DNA from: Chloroflexi bacterium OLB14 | GTDB lineage: Bacteria; Chloroflexota; Anaerolineae; Anaerolineales; Villigracilaceae | NCBI GenBank assembly: GCA_001567105.1 | Contig: LMZR01000053.1 | Location: 47,761 to 111,760 of the forward strand | Direction: 5' to 3' | DNA: 64,000 nt | Shown: positions 1-7,649 of the stretch, one piece after another | Numbering within the stretch: the first letter of the stretch is position 1 | How the letters are laid out: each line of letters starts with the position of its first letter | Notes under the pieces: model-generated | Database searches by the model: none | Told to the model about the DNA's origin: nothing | The model's input: the letters and a program-made list of their open reading frames with translations, nothing else | Made by a program: the position numbers and the translations under genes

Positions 1-349
1 TATTTCTTTCTGTGCTTGATTCAGATATAAAAGAATTTATCATATCCACAGGGATAATTGAGCCATATATAATTAATAATATTTTATGAGAAATTCCCGC
101 AAGAAAAATTAAAACGAAAGTAACAAGAATTTTTTTATTACTTAATAGTTTCTCTTTAATATTTTGATCTCGAAGTGATAGGAAAAACACAGCGACGGGA
201 ATAAGCCAAACGATTATAAGAGTTGCTATATCGTCGCCAATATATGGATTAACTTTATAATTTTCCTGAGAGAATAAGTCCGAAAAAATTGCCAATAGAT
301 ATAAAATGACCATTATGTTTAATAAACATGTCCACTTATTCTCTTTCAT
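1..349 (-). CDS. Hypothetical membrane protein, C-terminus cut by window edge
   Basis: An open frame starts at ATG 347-349 and runs 116 codons without a stop to the window edge. A good ribosome site (GGAAAGGA) lies about 9 nt upstream of the start. The product begins MKENKWTCLLNIMVILYLL and has three hydrophobic stretches, at about residues 8-24, 40-58 and 75-97, so it is probably an integral membrane protein. I do not recognise the family. It lies beyond the last attC-like site, so it is probably the resident chromosomal neighbour of the cassette insertion and not part of it. Confidence 0.6.
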   Translation of the reverse strand, partial: MKENKWTCLLNIMVILYLLAIFSDLFSQENYKVNPYIGDDIATLIIVWLIPVAVFFLSLRDQNIKEKLLSNKKILVTFVLIFLAGISHKILLIIYGSIIPVDMINSFISESSTERN

Positions 350-515
350 TGAATTCTATTCCTTTCCAATACTTATATGAGATGCAACAGTTTATGAGGT
401 GATATTTTTCACTTCGGGCGATGTGAAATCAAGTGAAAATGTTTTATCAAAGTTGATAGATGAAGAGGTGAGAATTAAATCTGTGGGGTGGAAGAATGAT
501 TGTGAGGTTGGAAGT

Positions 516-585
516 TAGTAACGGCTGGCGTTGCCTGCGCGTAGGCAAATAAGTTTCAAGAAAGCTGGTACACGCTTTGTTGGGT
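516..585 (-). other. attC-like recombination site 1 (end of cassette array)
   Basis: Read on the minus strand the site starts with ACCCAAC (579-585, fits the R'' consensus RYYYAAC). After AAA comes GCGT, and further on AACGC (528-532), five bases, then GTTACTA (516-522). GCGT and ACGC can pair as inner arms. The end matches attC-like site 2 (GCGCAGG, AACGC, CAGCC or GAACC, GTT), but its last bases TTACTA are not cassette-like. In the integron model those bases belong to the original target, so this would be the final junction of the array. Confidence 0.55.
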
Positions 586-676
586 GCTGGATGGATGCAA
601 GACTCGTCATTGCCAAAACAAAACATCAATTGTTTTTGCCTATATTATAAGCAAGCAATCTTGGAGATATAATTTC

Positions 677-1414
677 TTATGCAGTGCGTTTGAAATCGTT
701 GGTATATATCGAATTAAGAAAAAACAAAGCACTTATTAATAATAATGGAGTGGAGATTACAAATGCCCAGTCCAATCGCTGACTCCAAATTGGATAGAAT
801 ACCGCCAAACCTAAGAACAGGATTGCTCCTATCCAATCTCGTCGCCATGCAATGGTTAATATAATTACAACAAGAATGCTTGGAATTAAGTTAAATAGCA
901 GGGAAATAATCGTTTCTCCAAAGCTGTGAGATTCGCCGAATACATCTAATGCAAACATACTTAGAAATATTGCGAAAATGATGCACAATACTCTTGGAGA
1001 CCAAAAGAAAAAACGCTTTGCATTTACATGTGTTTTTATGAAGGTTTTGACATCTTCTGAGATAATGTTTTTCATTGTAGCAAACTCCTTTTGAATAGTG
1101 AAAAGTACGTTTTTCACGGGTTGAGTCCATCTATGAATAATGGACTGTTTGCTATTATGAGTGCTTTTGCTCAGAATGTTAACTGTAGATTCTACTGGTT
1201 GAAAGGAAATATTACCTGTGGTTTTCCCTAGTTTTAGAATTAATTCAAACTTGGAGTTTACCTTGGATTTGGCATAAATATTTTTTAAATGAAATTCAAT
1301 AGTACGCTCAGAGACCTCAAGTGATAAGGCAATTTCCTTGTTACTTTTCCCTTGGAAAAGCAAGGCAATCACTTCTTTCTCGCGTCGGCTTAATACTTGT
1401 ATCTGCTCTTTCAT
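677..1414 (-). CDS. LuxR-type HTH regulator with four membrane helices, cassette-borne
   Basis: 245 aa. Residues 8-52 form a LuxR/GerE-type helix-turn-helix (LSRREKEVIALL, then NKEIALSLEVSERTIEFHLK). A linker follows, then four predicted membrane helices at about 141-158, 168-189, 193-210 and 215-235. An N-terminal DNA-binding domain fused to a C-terminal membrane domain suggests a membrane-tethered one-component regulator; the signal is unknown. The gene sits between two attC-like sites, 32 nt after the upstream GTTGGGC box, which is cassette packaging. Its targets cannot be inferred from the neighbourhood. Confidence 0.8.
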   Translation of the reverse strand: MKEQIQVLSRREKEVIALLFQGKSNKEIALSLEVSERTIEFHLKNIYAKSKVNSKFELILKLGKTTGNISFQPVESTVNILSKSTHNSKQSIIHRWTQPVKNVLFTIQKEFATMKNIISEDVKTFIKTHVNAKRFFFWSPRVLCIIFAIFLSMFALDVFGESHSFGETIISLLFNLIPSILVVIILTIAWRRDWIGAILFLGLAVFYPIWSQRLDWAFVISTPLLLISALFFLNSIYTNDFKRTA

Positions 1415-1445
1415 ATGGCTATCTTATCATTAATCATGCACAAGC

Positions 1446-1575
1446 GCCCAACGGTTCGCGTTACCTGCGCTGGGGTGGGGACGGCGAAGCCGTCCAACCA
1501 GAAAAATGACAAGGCGTGTGAAACTGCTTGGGGTGTGCGCCGAGTCCCCAGCGTCAGGGACACGCTTTGTTGGGC
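1446..1575 (-). other. attC-like recombination site 2 between two cassette genes
   Basis: On the minus strand the 130-nt site begins GCCCAAC (1569-1575) and ends GTTGGGC (1446-1452), a perfect pair matching the integron R'' and R' consensus. Inside these lie GCGT and ACGC, then CCTG and CAGG, then CGCTGGGG and CCCCAGCG, so the strand folds into one long interrupted stem. A separate GACGGC/GCCGTC hairpin lies in the middle. Size, end boxes and position directly after a gene are those of an attC site. No integrase gene is in the window, so function is inferred. Confidence 0.65.
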
Positions 1576-1579
1576 AGTT

Positions 1580-2548
1580 TTATTTTGGAAGAGTCGCCCG
1601 ATATGATAAATAACTTCCATAATTAGTGACAATTGCACGCATACAAGTTTTCACCGCCAGTATGGAAGTTTCTTCAATGTTGTCAAACGCATCTTTGTCT
1701 GAGAAGCCTTTTTTTTCTTTCCAATCATTAATGTATTTCTTGGCGCGAGTTGCATTATCGTGGACTAAGACGTGACGATACTTCATAATAAGATTTACAT
1801 CGTCTTGCTTCACCGCATAGATTGCGTCAAAGTTTTTATTCCAAAGGTCAACGCCATCAAGCGGGTTCTCAGATTCTTGCGTAAATATATGCTCGAAAAA
1901 TAGTGCTGTATTGACAATGATTGCACTTCTTTCATTGAGAAGCGGGTTTACGCCCATTTTTAACGCTGTAAACTGCTGATTAGATTGTCTGATAATACAT
2001 TTGAGATATAAGAAAATCAATTTCGCTTTAGCCGAATCGTGCGAGGATGCTTTTAATGATTGGAAGACGAAATTATACATTTGAAGCAATTGCGATTCGT
2101 CGGTAGAGGTAATAATTATTTGATTCGTTTTCTTCCCCATGAATAAAGTTGTCCAGGGTCCTAAGCTTGGAGAATTTGTGTTTCTGTTATTTGAAAAGGT
2201 CTCTATGCCTGCTACAAGAAAATAATCTGACAAGATAGATAATGCAATGGCAATGTATGAACAATCATGTAAATCAAAAGGATTATTATCTATCTCGTCT
2301 TGAAAATGCTGCGTGCCTATCACAACATCCGAGTCAATGAGCGATTTATAAAACCTTGAAAGCCCCAAGCCGAGTGGGTCTCTATCAAACATGAGCACGG
2401 AGGTGGAGAAGTTTACTGGTTGACCTTTATACTTTGGAGCTGCTTCAATCCAAACATCTTTTGCCAAGTTGATTTTCTTGGAAGATGCTAATACTACATT
2501 GTGAAGTTTGAATATCGTAGTGTAGAGAAGATTGTTATTATTCATCAT
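1580..2548 (-). CDS. Cassette-borne protein of unknown function, possible HEPN-like C-terminus
   Basis: 322 aa, no signal peptide or membrane helix, family not recognised. The stop lies 5 nt before the GCCCAAC box of attC-like site 2, and the start is about 50 nt after the upstream cassette junction, so this gene fills one cassette. Near the C-terminus the sequence KYRHVLVHDNA contains R258-x4-H263, the spacing of HEPN ribonuclease motifs, in a region predicted helical. That is only suggestive, because short Rx4H motifs occur by chance. Cassette genes are often defence or stress related, but nothing here proves that. Confidence 0.7.
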   Translation of the reverse strand: MMNNNNLLYTTIFKLHNVVLASSKKINLAKDVWIEAAPKYKGQPVNFSTSVLMFDRDPLGLGLSRFYKSLIDSDVVIGTQHFQDEIDNNPFDLHDCSYIAIALSILSDYFLVAGIETFSNNRNTNSPSLGPWTTLFMGKKTNQIIITSTDESQLLQMYNFVFQSLKASSHDSAKAKLIFLYLKCIIRQSNQQFTALKMGVNPLLNERSAIIVNTALFFEHIFTQESENPLDGVDLWNKNFDAIYAVKQDDVNLIMKYRHVLVHDNATRAKKYINDWKEKKGFSDKDAFDNIEETSILAVKTCMRAIVTNYGSYLSYRATLPK

Positions 2549-2596
2549 AGAGATGGCTCGACTTTATATTTCTTGATATTCTTTTCGCAAGGAACT

Positions 2597-2617
2597 GCCC
2601 AACTAAGCATTATACAG
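2597..2617 (-). promoter_or_regulatory. Cassette entry junction fused to a promoter -10 box
   Basis: Minus-strand reading gives CTGTATAA, four bases, TAG, then TTGGGC. TATAAT (2609-2614) is a consensus -10 box and GTTGGGC (2597-2603) is the cassette R' box. A weak -35 (TTGGTT) lies 16 bp upstream. In the integron model the crossover is between G and TT, so the cassette entered about 6 bp downstream of the -10 box and would be transcribed from this resident promoter. The second insertion at 61269-61289 has the same arrangement. Confidence 0.5.
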
Positions 2618-2708
2618 AAACTTTCCATATAACCAATCTATATAAGGTCTTGTAACTTAAATATAAACTGATAGTTAATCTTTGACAATCCTGCTTTTCA
2701 GTACAAAC

Positions 2709-3314
2709 TCAATCTGCAAATTCAATTTGCAAATCCTGTGCTTTAATTTTTACTCCGTTCAACGCCTCAAAACTCAAATTCCATTTTTCTAAATTATATT
2801 TTTCTGCGACACGGTCAAATAAGGCGTGGTAGCCTGCTTTGATGATCAAATCCCAACTCAAGCCTAGCAATTTTGACATATTTTTTATTTCATTAATGTT
2901 ATTGCTTTCAATTTCAACAAATTCGCCGTAAGGTAATTCATCCAGCATGATGTGCGTTTCATTTAATTCATACGTTCTGCGGAATTTTTCATAGAAGACC
3001 ACAGGCGCAAAGCCAATGGATTCAAGTAATTTTTTGGCTTTGTCAAAATCTGCAACAACAAATTCAATTTCTTCACGGCTCATCACCCCTTCAACTTCTT
3101 GGCTTGCTCCCTTGAAAGTTATTTTGGCTTGTTCATCTTGCCTCAGGCGTAACACTTTTTTATTGTTGCGTAACTCACCATTTGGAAAATCAAAACGATA
3201 ATTGATTTCATGCACGCGTGGCTGAATCAATTGCGCCTTCAACTCCAGAAGGCGCAATTCAATTGATTGTAAATTCTGCACAAAAAATTTCGCTTCGGTT
3301 TCTTGGTTATTCAT
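2709..3314 (-). CDS. CYTH domain protein (class IV adenylate cyclase / CyaB-like)
   Basis: About 201 aa. The CYTH signature ExExK is seen near the N-terminus (ETEAKF), followed by the expected charged strands (VLRLRQDE, KITFKG, REEIEF, KFRRTYE, IMLDELPYGEFVEIE). The family binds triphosphates with divalent metals; members include class IV adenylate cyclase, thiamine triphosphatase and tripolyphosphatase, which sequence alone does not separate. I start at the second ATG (MNNQETE), because the first, five codons upstream, lies inside an interspersed palindromic repeat. Confidence 0.8.
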   Translation of the reverse strand: MNNQETEAKFFVQNLQSIELRLLELKAQLIQPRVHEINYRFDFPNGELRNNKKVLRLRQDEQAKITFKGASQEVEGVMSREEIEFVVADFDKAKKLLESIGFAPVVFYEKFRRTYELNETHIMLDELPYGEFVEIESNNINEIKNMSKLLGLSWDLIIKAGYHALFDRVAEKYNLEKWNLSFEALNGVKIKAQDLQIEFAD

Positions 3315-3324
3315 AAATCCTCGT

Positions 3325-3441
3325 GTCATTCTGAGCCACGCTCTTGCTCTTTGTGGCGAAGAATCTCTACGATTATCTCAGAGACCCTTCGCCTGGTCTC
3401 GATACGGACTTCGTCCTACTCGACCAACGGCTCAGGGTGAC
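3325..3441. repeat. Interspersed palindromic repeat (GTCATTCTGAGCC family)
   Basis: Begins GTCATTCTGAGCC and ends GGCTCAGGGTGAC, an imperfect terminal inverted repeat. The interior carries the TGGTCTCGATACGG / CTACTCGACCA palindrome found repeatedly elsewhere in the window. It fills the gap between the BCCP and CYTH genes and supplies a spurious upstream ATG to the latter. Related copies are at 5595-5726 and 19521-19627. Confidence 0.75.
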
Positions 3442-3454
3442 ATGAATTGAGATT

Positions 3455-3952
3455 TTATTTCACACTCAACAAAGCCTGTTTTTGTTCCACACTCTCCCCA
3501 GCCTTCACCCGAATCCGCTCCACGATTCCATCTTTTGGAGATTTCAACTCATTTTGCATCTTCATAGATTCGAGAATAATCAATACTTGTCCTTTTTTGA
3601 TTTCTTGACCTTCAGCAACTGGAATGCTGACGACGAGTCCAGGCATTGGGGCTTTGAGATTAAATTCGCCTCCTTCTGCCACGCCTCCGCCTGCCGCTGC
3701 TCTGAGACGTTTTTCTCTTTCATCTTCCACTGTAATTTGATATTGCTTTCCACGCATCAACACTTGCCAGCCTTCATCACTTTCAGAGATGAAAGACTCG
3801 TAAGATTTTCCATCAATAATGACTGAAAAGACAGGTTGCCCACTGACTGATTCAAAATCTACAGTTAACAACCTTTCACCAATGCGGATGTGTTTATCAT
3901 CCACAATTTCCACTTCAAATTCTTTTCCATCAACAGTTGTTATATATTTCAT
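3455..3952 (-). CDS. Biotin carboxyl carrier protein of acyl-CoA carboxylase
   Basis: 165 aa. The C-terminal 70 residues are a biotinyl/lipoyl domain with the site ESMKM (128-132); K131 is the biotin-bearing lysine. An APMPG motif at 101-105 starts the domain. The N-terminal 90 residues resemble the linker region of BCCP subunits that accompany acetyl- or propionyl-CoA carboxylases. It carries carboxybiotin between the biotin carboxylase (4074-5579) and the carboxyltransferase (5731-7282), both just upstream on the same strand. Confidence 0.88.
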   Translation of the reverse strand: MKYITTVDGKEFEVEIVDDKHIRIGERLLTVDFESVSGQPVFSVIIDGKSYESFISESDEGWQVLMRGKQYQITVEDEREKRLRAAAGGGVAEGGEFNLKAPMPGLVVSIPVAEGQEIKKGQVLIILESMKMQNELKSPKDGIVERIRVKAGESVEQKQALLSVK

Positions 3953-3970
3953 AAAACCTCAAAGTCATTA

Positions 3971-4023
3971 AGTACTGCGACATTTATGTCGCCAGCAAAA
4001 CGCAAGATAAATCTTGCAGTACT
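3971..4023. repeat. Double-hairpin repeat (CATTTATG / GATAAATC family)
   Basis: Outer arms AGTACTGC and GCAGTACT enclose two small palindromes, GCGACATTTATGTCGC and GCAAGATAAATCTTGC. Relatives are at 31260-31327, 40961-41013 and 53822-53874, and half of one at 24376-24409. Stem bases differ between copies but pairing is kept. It lies between the biotin carboxylase and BCCP genes. Confidence 0.75.
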
Positions 4024-4073
4024 CTTTTGTGTAATTCTCAAATCACTAACCGCTAATCGCTAACAGCCAACCG

Positions 4074-5579
4074 CTACCTATGCATTCTCTCCCAACGTCC
4101 AACCCATTTCCAGTTACTGGCATCTCGCTCATTTCTACGCACAATTTGAGCCGAGCGTTCAGTCTGCTGATGGGCAACTAAGGTTGCTAGAATCGCGGCA
4201 ATTTCCACGTTAGGATCTGAGGCGTTTTCTGTATCCATTGAAAATCTTTCTTCAATGAATCGTGTATCAAATTGACCGCCCATAAAGCGATGCGAATCCA
4301 TCAATGTTTGATGAAATGGGATATTTGTTTTCACGCCAACGATGCGATATTCTTCTAAAGCGCGGCGCATTCTCAAAATGGCTTGTGCGCGTGTTTCACC
4401 CCATACAATTAATTTTGCAATCATAGGGTCATAATAAGGTGTAATTTCAAAACCAGGATACACACCAGTATCCACACGCACGCCTGGACCTGTTGGAATT
4501 AAACTATGTGCAATGAGTCCAGTAGATGGGATGAAATTATTAAACGGATCTTCTGCATTGACACGACATTCAATAGCATGACCATTAAATTGAATTTGAT
4601 CTTGTGTATAACTTAATTGTCTGCCACGCGCCACGCGAATTTGTTCTGCGACAATATCTACGCCTGTTACCATTTCAGTAATAGGATGCTCCACTTGCAA
4701 GCGTGTGTTCATTTCTAAGAAATAAAAATTTTTATCTTTATCAACTAAAAATTCAATCGTGCCTGCGTTGACATAATCCACAGCCTGCGCAGATTTAACC
4801 GCTACGTTCCCCATTTTTTCGCGCAACTCATCATCCATAAATGGCGAAGGTGCTTCTTCCAATAATTTTTGATGACGGCGTTGTATCGAACATTCACGTT
4901 CACCCAAATGAATCACATTGCCATGTGCATCCGCTAGGATTTGAAATTCGATATGCCTTGCGCCTTCGACTAATTTTTCGAGATAAACATTCCCGTCACC
5001 GAATGCTGATTCCGCTTCACGCCTCGCCGACTCGAGTAAAGTTGGCATCTCATCTATGCTTCTGACTTCCCTCATGCCTTTTCCTCCGCCCCCTGCGGTG
5101 GCTTTGATTAACAATGGAAACCCAATGGTTGGCGCAATTTTCAATAAATCATCGTTGGTCATATTGCCAACATCTTCAGTGCCTGGCACAACTGGCACAC
5201 CTGCTTTAATAACTGTTGCCCGCGCTTTACCTTTATCTCCCATCGCCGCAATAGATGAAGGTTTGGGACCGATAAAAGCAATTCCTAAATCGGCGCACTT
5301 GCTAGCAAAATCTTCACGCTCTGCTAAAAATCCATAACCAGGGTGAATTGCATCTGCCCCTGATTTTTTAGCAACATCTAAAATTTTATCTGCACGTAGA
5401 TATGATTCTCTCGATGGTGCTGGACCTAACAAATAGGCTTCGTCTGCATAACGTACATGCAAAGCATTTCTATCGGCTTCTGAAAACACAGCCACAGTCT
5501 CTAAACCGAGCTCTCGACAAGCGCGGATAATGCGAACAGCAATTTCACCACGATTTGCAATTAGGACTTTTTTAAACAT
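4074..5579 (-). CDS. accC: Biotin carboxylase subunit of acyl-CoA carboxylase
   Basis: 501 aa, slightly longer than the usual ~450 aa. It begins MFKKVLIANRGEIAVRIIRA, the standard AccC N-terminus. The ATP-grasp glycine loop GGGGKGMR is near residue 167, and the EMNTRLQVEHPITE active-site segment is near 290. It carboxylates biotin on BCCP using ATP and bicarbonate. Gene order is carboxyltransferase, this gene, BCCP, with interspersed repeats in both gaps. The acyl-CoA substrate (acetyl or propionyl) cannot be decided; two nearby acyl-CoA dehydrogenases favour propionyl or branched-chain metabolism, as inference only. Confidence 0.9.
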   Translation of the reverse strand: MFKKVLIANRGEIAVRIIRACRELGLETVAVFSEADRNALHVRYADEAYLLGPAPSRESYLRADKILDVAKKSGADAIHPGYGFLAEREDFASKCADLGIAFIGPKPSSIAAMGDKGKARATVIKAGVPVVPGTEDVGNMTNDDLLKIAPTIGFPLLIKATAGGGGKGMREVRSIDEMPTLLESARREAESAFGDGNVYLEKLVEGARHIEFQILADAHGNVIHLGERECSIQRRHQKLLEEAPSPFMDDELREKMGNVAVKSAQAVDYVNAGTIEFLVDKDKNFYFLEMNTRLQVEHPITEMVTGVDIVAEQIRVARGRQLSYTQDQIQFNGHAIECRVNAEDPFNNFIPSTGLIAHSLIPTGPGVRVDTGVYPGFEITPYYDPMIAKLIVWGETRAQAILRMRRALEEYRIVGVKTNIPFHQTLMDSHRFMGGQFDTRFIEERFSMDTENASDPNVEIAAILATLVAHQQTERSAQIVRRNERDASNWKWVGRWERMHR

Positions 5580-5594
5580 AAAACCTCATTTATT

Positions 5595-5726
5595 CGTCAT
5601 TGCTAGCCTGATGGTCGAGTAGGGGCGAGGTCTTCTCGCCCTGTATCGAGACCACAGACAAAGCAATCTCTTTATTTAATAGGGGATTGCTTCGCCACAA
5701 AGAACAAGAGCGTGGCTCGCAATGAC
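5595..5726. repeat. Interspersed palindromic repeat (GTCATTGC family)
   Basis: Starts CGTCATTGCTAG and ends GGCTCGCAATGAC. Internally it holds ATGGTCGAGTAG with TATCGAGACCA, and CAATCTC with GGGGATTGCTTCG. It is the same composite architecture as the copy inside the coding sequence at 19521-19627. It separates the carboxyltransferase and biotin carboxylase genes. Confidence 0.8.
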
Positions 5727-5730
5727 ATAA

Positions 5731-7282
5731 TTACAACGGAATATTCCCATGCTTTTTAGCAGGATTCGTATCACGTTTGTTGCTTAACATTTCTAAAGCA
5801 TTGATTAAACGCGGGCGTGTTTCTTTTGGTTCAATCACATCGTCAATATAACCACGTTCTGCCGCTACATAAGGATTTGCAAATTTTTTCTTTATAGTCT
5901 GCTACCAATTCTGCTTTTTTAGCAACAGGGTCTTTAGCAGACTCTAATTCTTTTCTAAAAATAATATTCACCGCGCCATCAGGTCCCATCACTGCGATTT
6001 CAGCAGTGGGCCATGCAAAGTTAACGTCACTGCGAATGTGTTTGGATGACATCACACAATATGCACCACCATAAGCCTTTCTGGTAATGACAGTTAATTT
6101 TGGAACTGTGGCTTCACAATACGCATACAAAAGTTTTGCACCCGAGCGAATAATGCCATGATGTTCTTGAAAAGTTCCAGGTAAAAAGCCTGGCACATCT
6201 TCAAAGGTGATGATGGGAATATTAAACGAATCGCAAAAACGGATAAATCTCGCCGCTTTTTCACTGGCATCAATATCCAACACGCCTGCTAATACTGCGG
6301 GTTGATTAGCAATAATCCCAACCGAGTGACCACCTAAGCGCGCAAAACCAACTACAACATTTTGGGCATAATTTTCATGAATTTCAAAGAAATTGCCATC
6401 ATCCATAATCATGTTGATGACTTCTTTAATATCGTAAGGTTTGTTAGGGTCATCTGGCACAATTTGATTAAGCGCATCATCCATTCTTAAGGGATCATCA
6501 GTTGTTGTCACAAATGGAGAGTCTTCCATATTATTTTGAGGCATATAGCCAAGCACTTTACGAATCAGATATAAAGTATCGGCTTCGCTATCTGCCGCCA
6601 CATGGCACACCCCCGATTTTTCTGAATGCACACTTGCACCGCCCAATTCTTCTTGAGTCACTTCTTCATGCGTCACTGCTTTAACAACATCAGGTCCAGT
6701 CACAAACATATAAGATGTATTGCGAGTCATAAAAATAAAATCAGTCAATGCAGGTGAATAGACTGCGCCACCAGCACATGGACCCATAATGGCAGAAATT
6801 TGTGGAATGACTCCAGATGCCATCGTGTTGCGTAAAAATATATCGGCATAGCCTGCTAATGCGACCACACCTTCTTGAATGCGTGCACCACCCGAATCAT
6901 TTAATCCGATAATAGGCGCACCATTTTTCATTGCTAAATCCATAATCTTACAAATTTTTTCAGCATGAACTTCACCTAAACTTCCACCAAACACAGTGAA
7001 GTCTTGCGAGTAAACATAAACCAATCTGCCATCAATTGTTCCCCAACCTGTTACAACTGAGTCGCCTGTAAATTTTTGTTCATCTAAACCAAAATCATGC
7101 GTGCGATGAATAACAAAGGCATCCACTTCACGAAAAGAGCCTTTATCAAGTAATAAGTCCAATCGTTCGCGGGCGGTCAGGCGCCCTTTTTTATGTTGTG
7201 CATCAATGCGCGCTTGCCCACCTCCCAAACGTGATTGTGCTTTTTTATCATTCAACTGTTGAATTTTCGGTTGTGCGCTCAT
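5731..7282 (-). CDS. Acyl-CoA carboxylase carboxyltransferase, frameshifted near the C-terminus
   Basis: About 516 aa when repaired. It is a fused two-domain carboxyltransferase of the propionyl/methylcrotonyl-CoA type, with oxyanion-hole regions [11 protein letters not shown] and [12 protein letters not shown] in the N-domain and the GRRAYGGAY-equivalent [16 protein letters not shown] in the C-domain. The literal frame stops at 5843 with an out-of-family tail. Removing one A from an A6 run near 5887-5892 restores the usual ending through [17 protein letters not shown] to [10 protein letters not shown] and TAA at 5731. Start chosen at MSAQ (7282), three bases after GAGAGG; it overlaps the upstream gene by 35 nt. 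Confidence 0.88.
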
Positions 7283-7649
7283 AAGCCTCTCTCGTTGCAA
7301 AAAAGATGATGATTAACAAAATGATATTAATACTGACTGCAAACATAGTATTTGTTTGCGAATTTTGCCAGATTATTCTTTCGCTCCAAAACCAGACCGT
7401 GTAACTGGTTGCTGTTCCAACCAGCATTTTCTTGCTCCAAACTTTTTTTTGCAAAATTACCCACATTAAAACTAAACCGATTGCTACCCAAATTATACTA
7501 ACGGCGGCTGTGATTTCAGGCATTAAACTGATAGAAAATTCATGCAAAACACCGCGCCAAGCTAGCGCTGTCCATGCTTTGATTAAATTCCATATTGTCA
7601 AAATTAACACCATTACCAATGTAAGCGTTACTGAAATAGGACGATTCAT
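7248..7649 (-). CDS. Hypothetical four-helix membrane protein
   Basis: 133 aa with four hydrophobic stretches, at about residues 5-25, 45-67, 77-92 and 100-120, and a charged tail ([13 protein letters not shown]). The family is not recognised. It sits between the membrane glycosyltransferase (directly adjacent upstream) and the carboxyltransferase, whose start it overlaps by about 35 nt, so the three are likely co-transcribed and translationally coupled. The role is unknown. Confidence 0.65.
   Translation of the reverse strand: MNRPISVTLTLVMVLILTIWNLIKAWTALAWRGVLHEFSISLMPEITAAVSIIWVAIGLVLMWVILQKKVWSKKMLVGTATSYTVWFWSERIIWQNSQTNTMFAVSINIILLIIIFFATREAYERTTENSTVE

Noticed and set aside
447..629. 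60-codon minus-strand ORF overlapping attC-like site 1
   Set aside because: Low-complexity product with no family likeness; it spans the recombination site and has no ribosome-binding site.
1530..1575. Insertion-sequence ends around the cassette genes
   Set aside because: No transposase, no target-site duplication; the inverted boxes fit attC spacing better.
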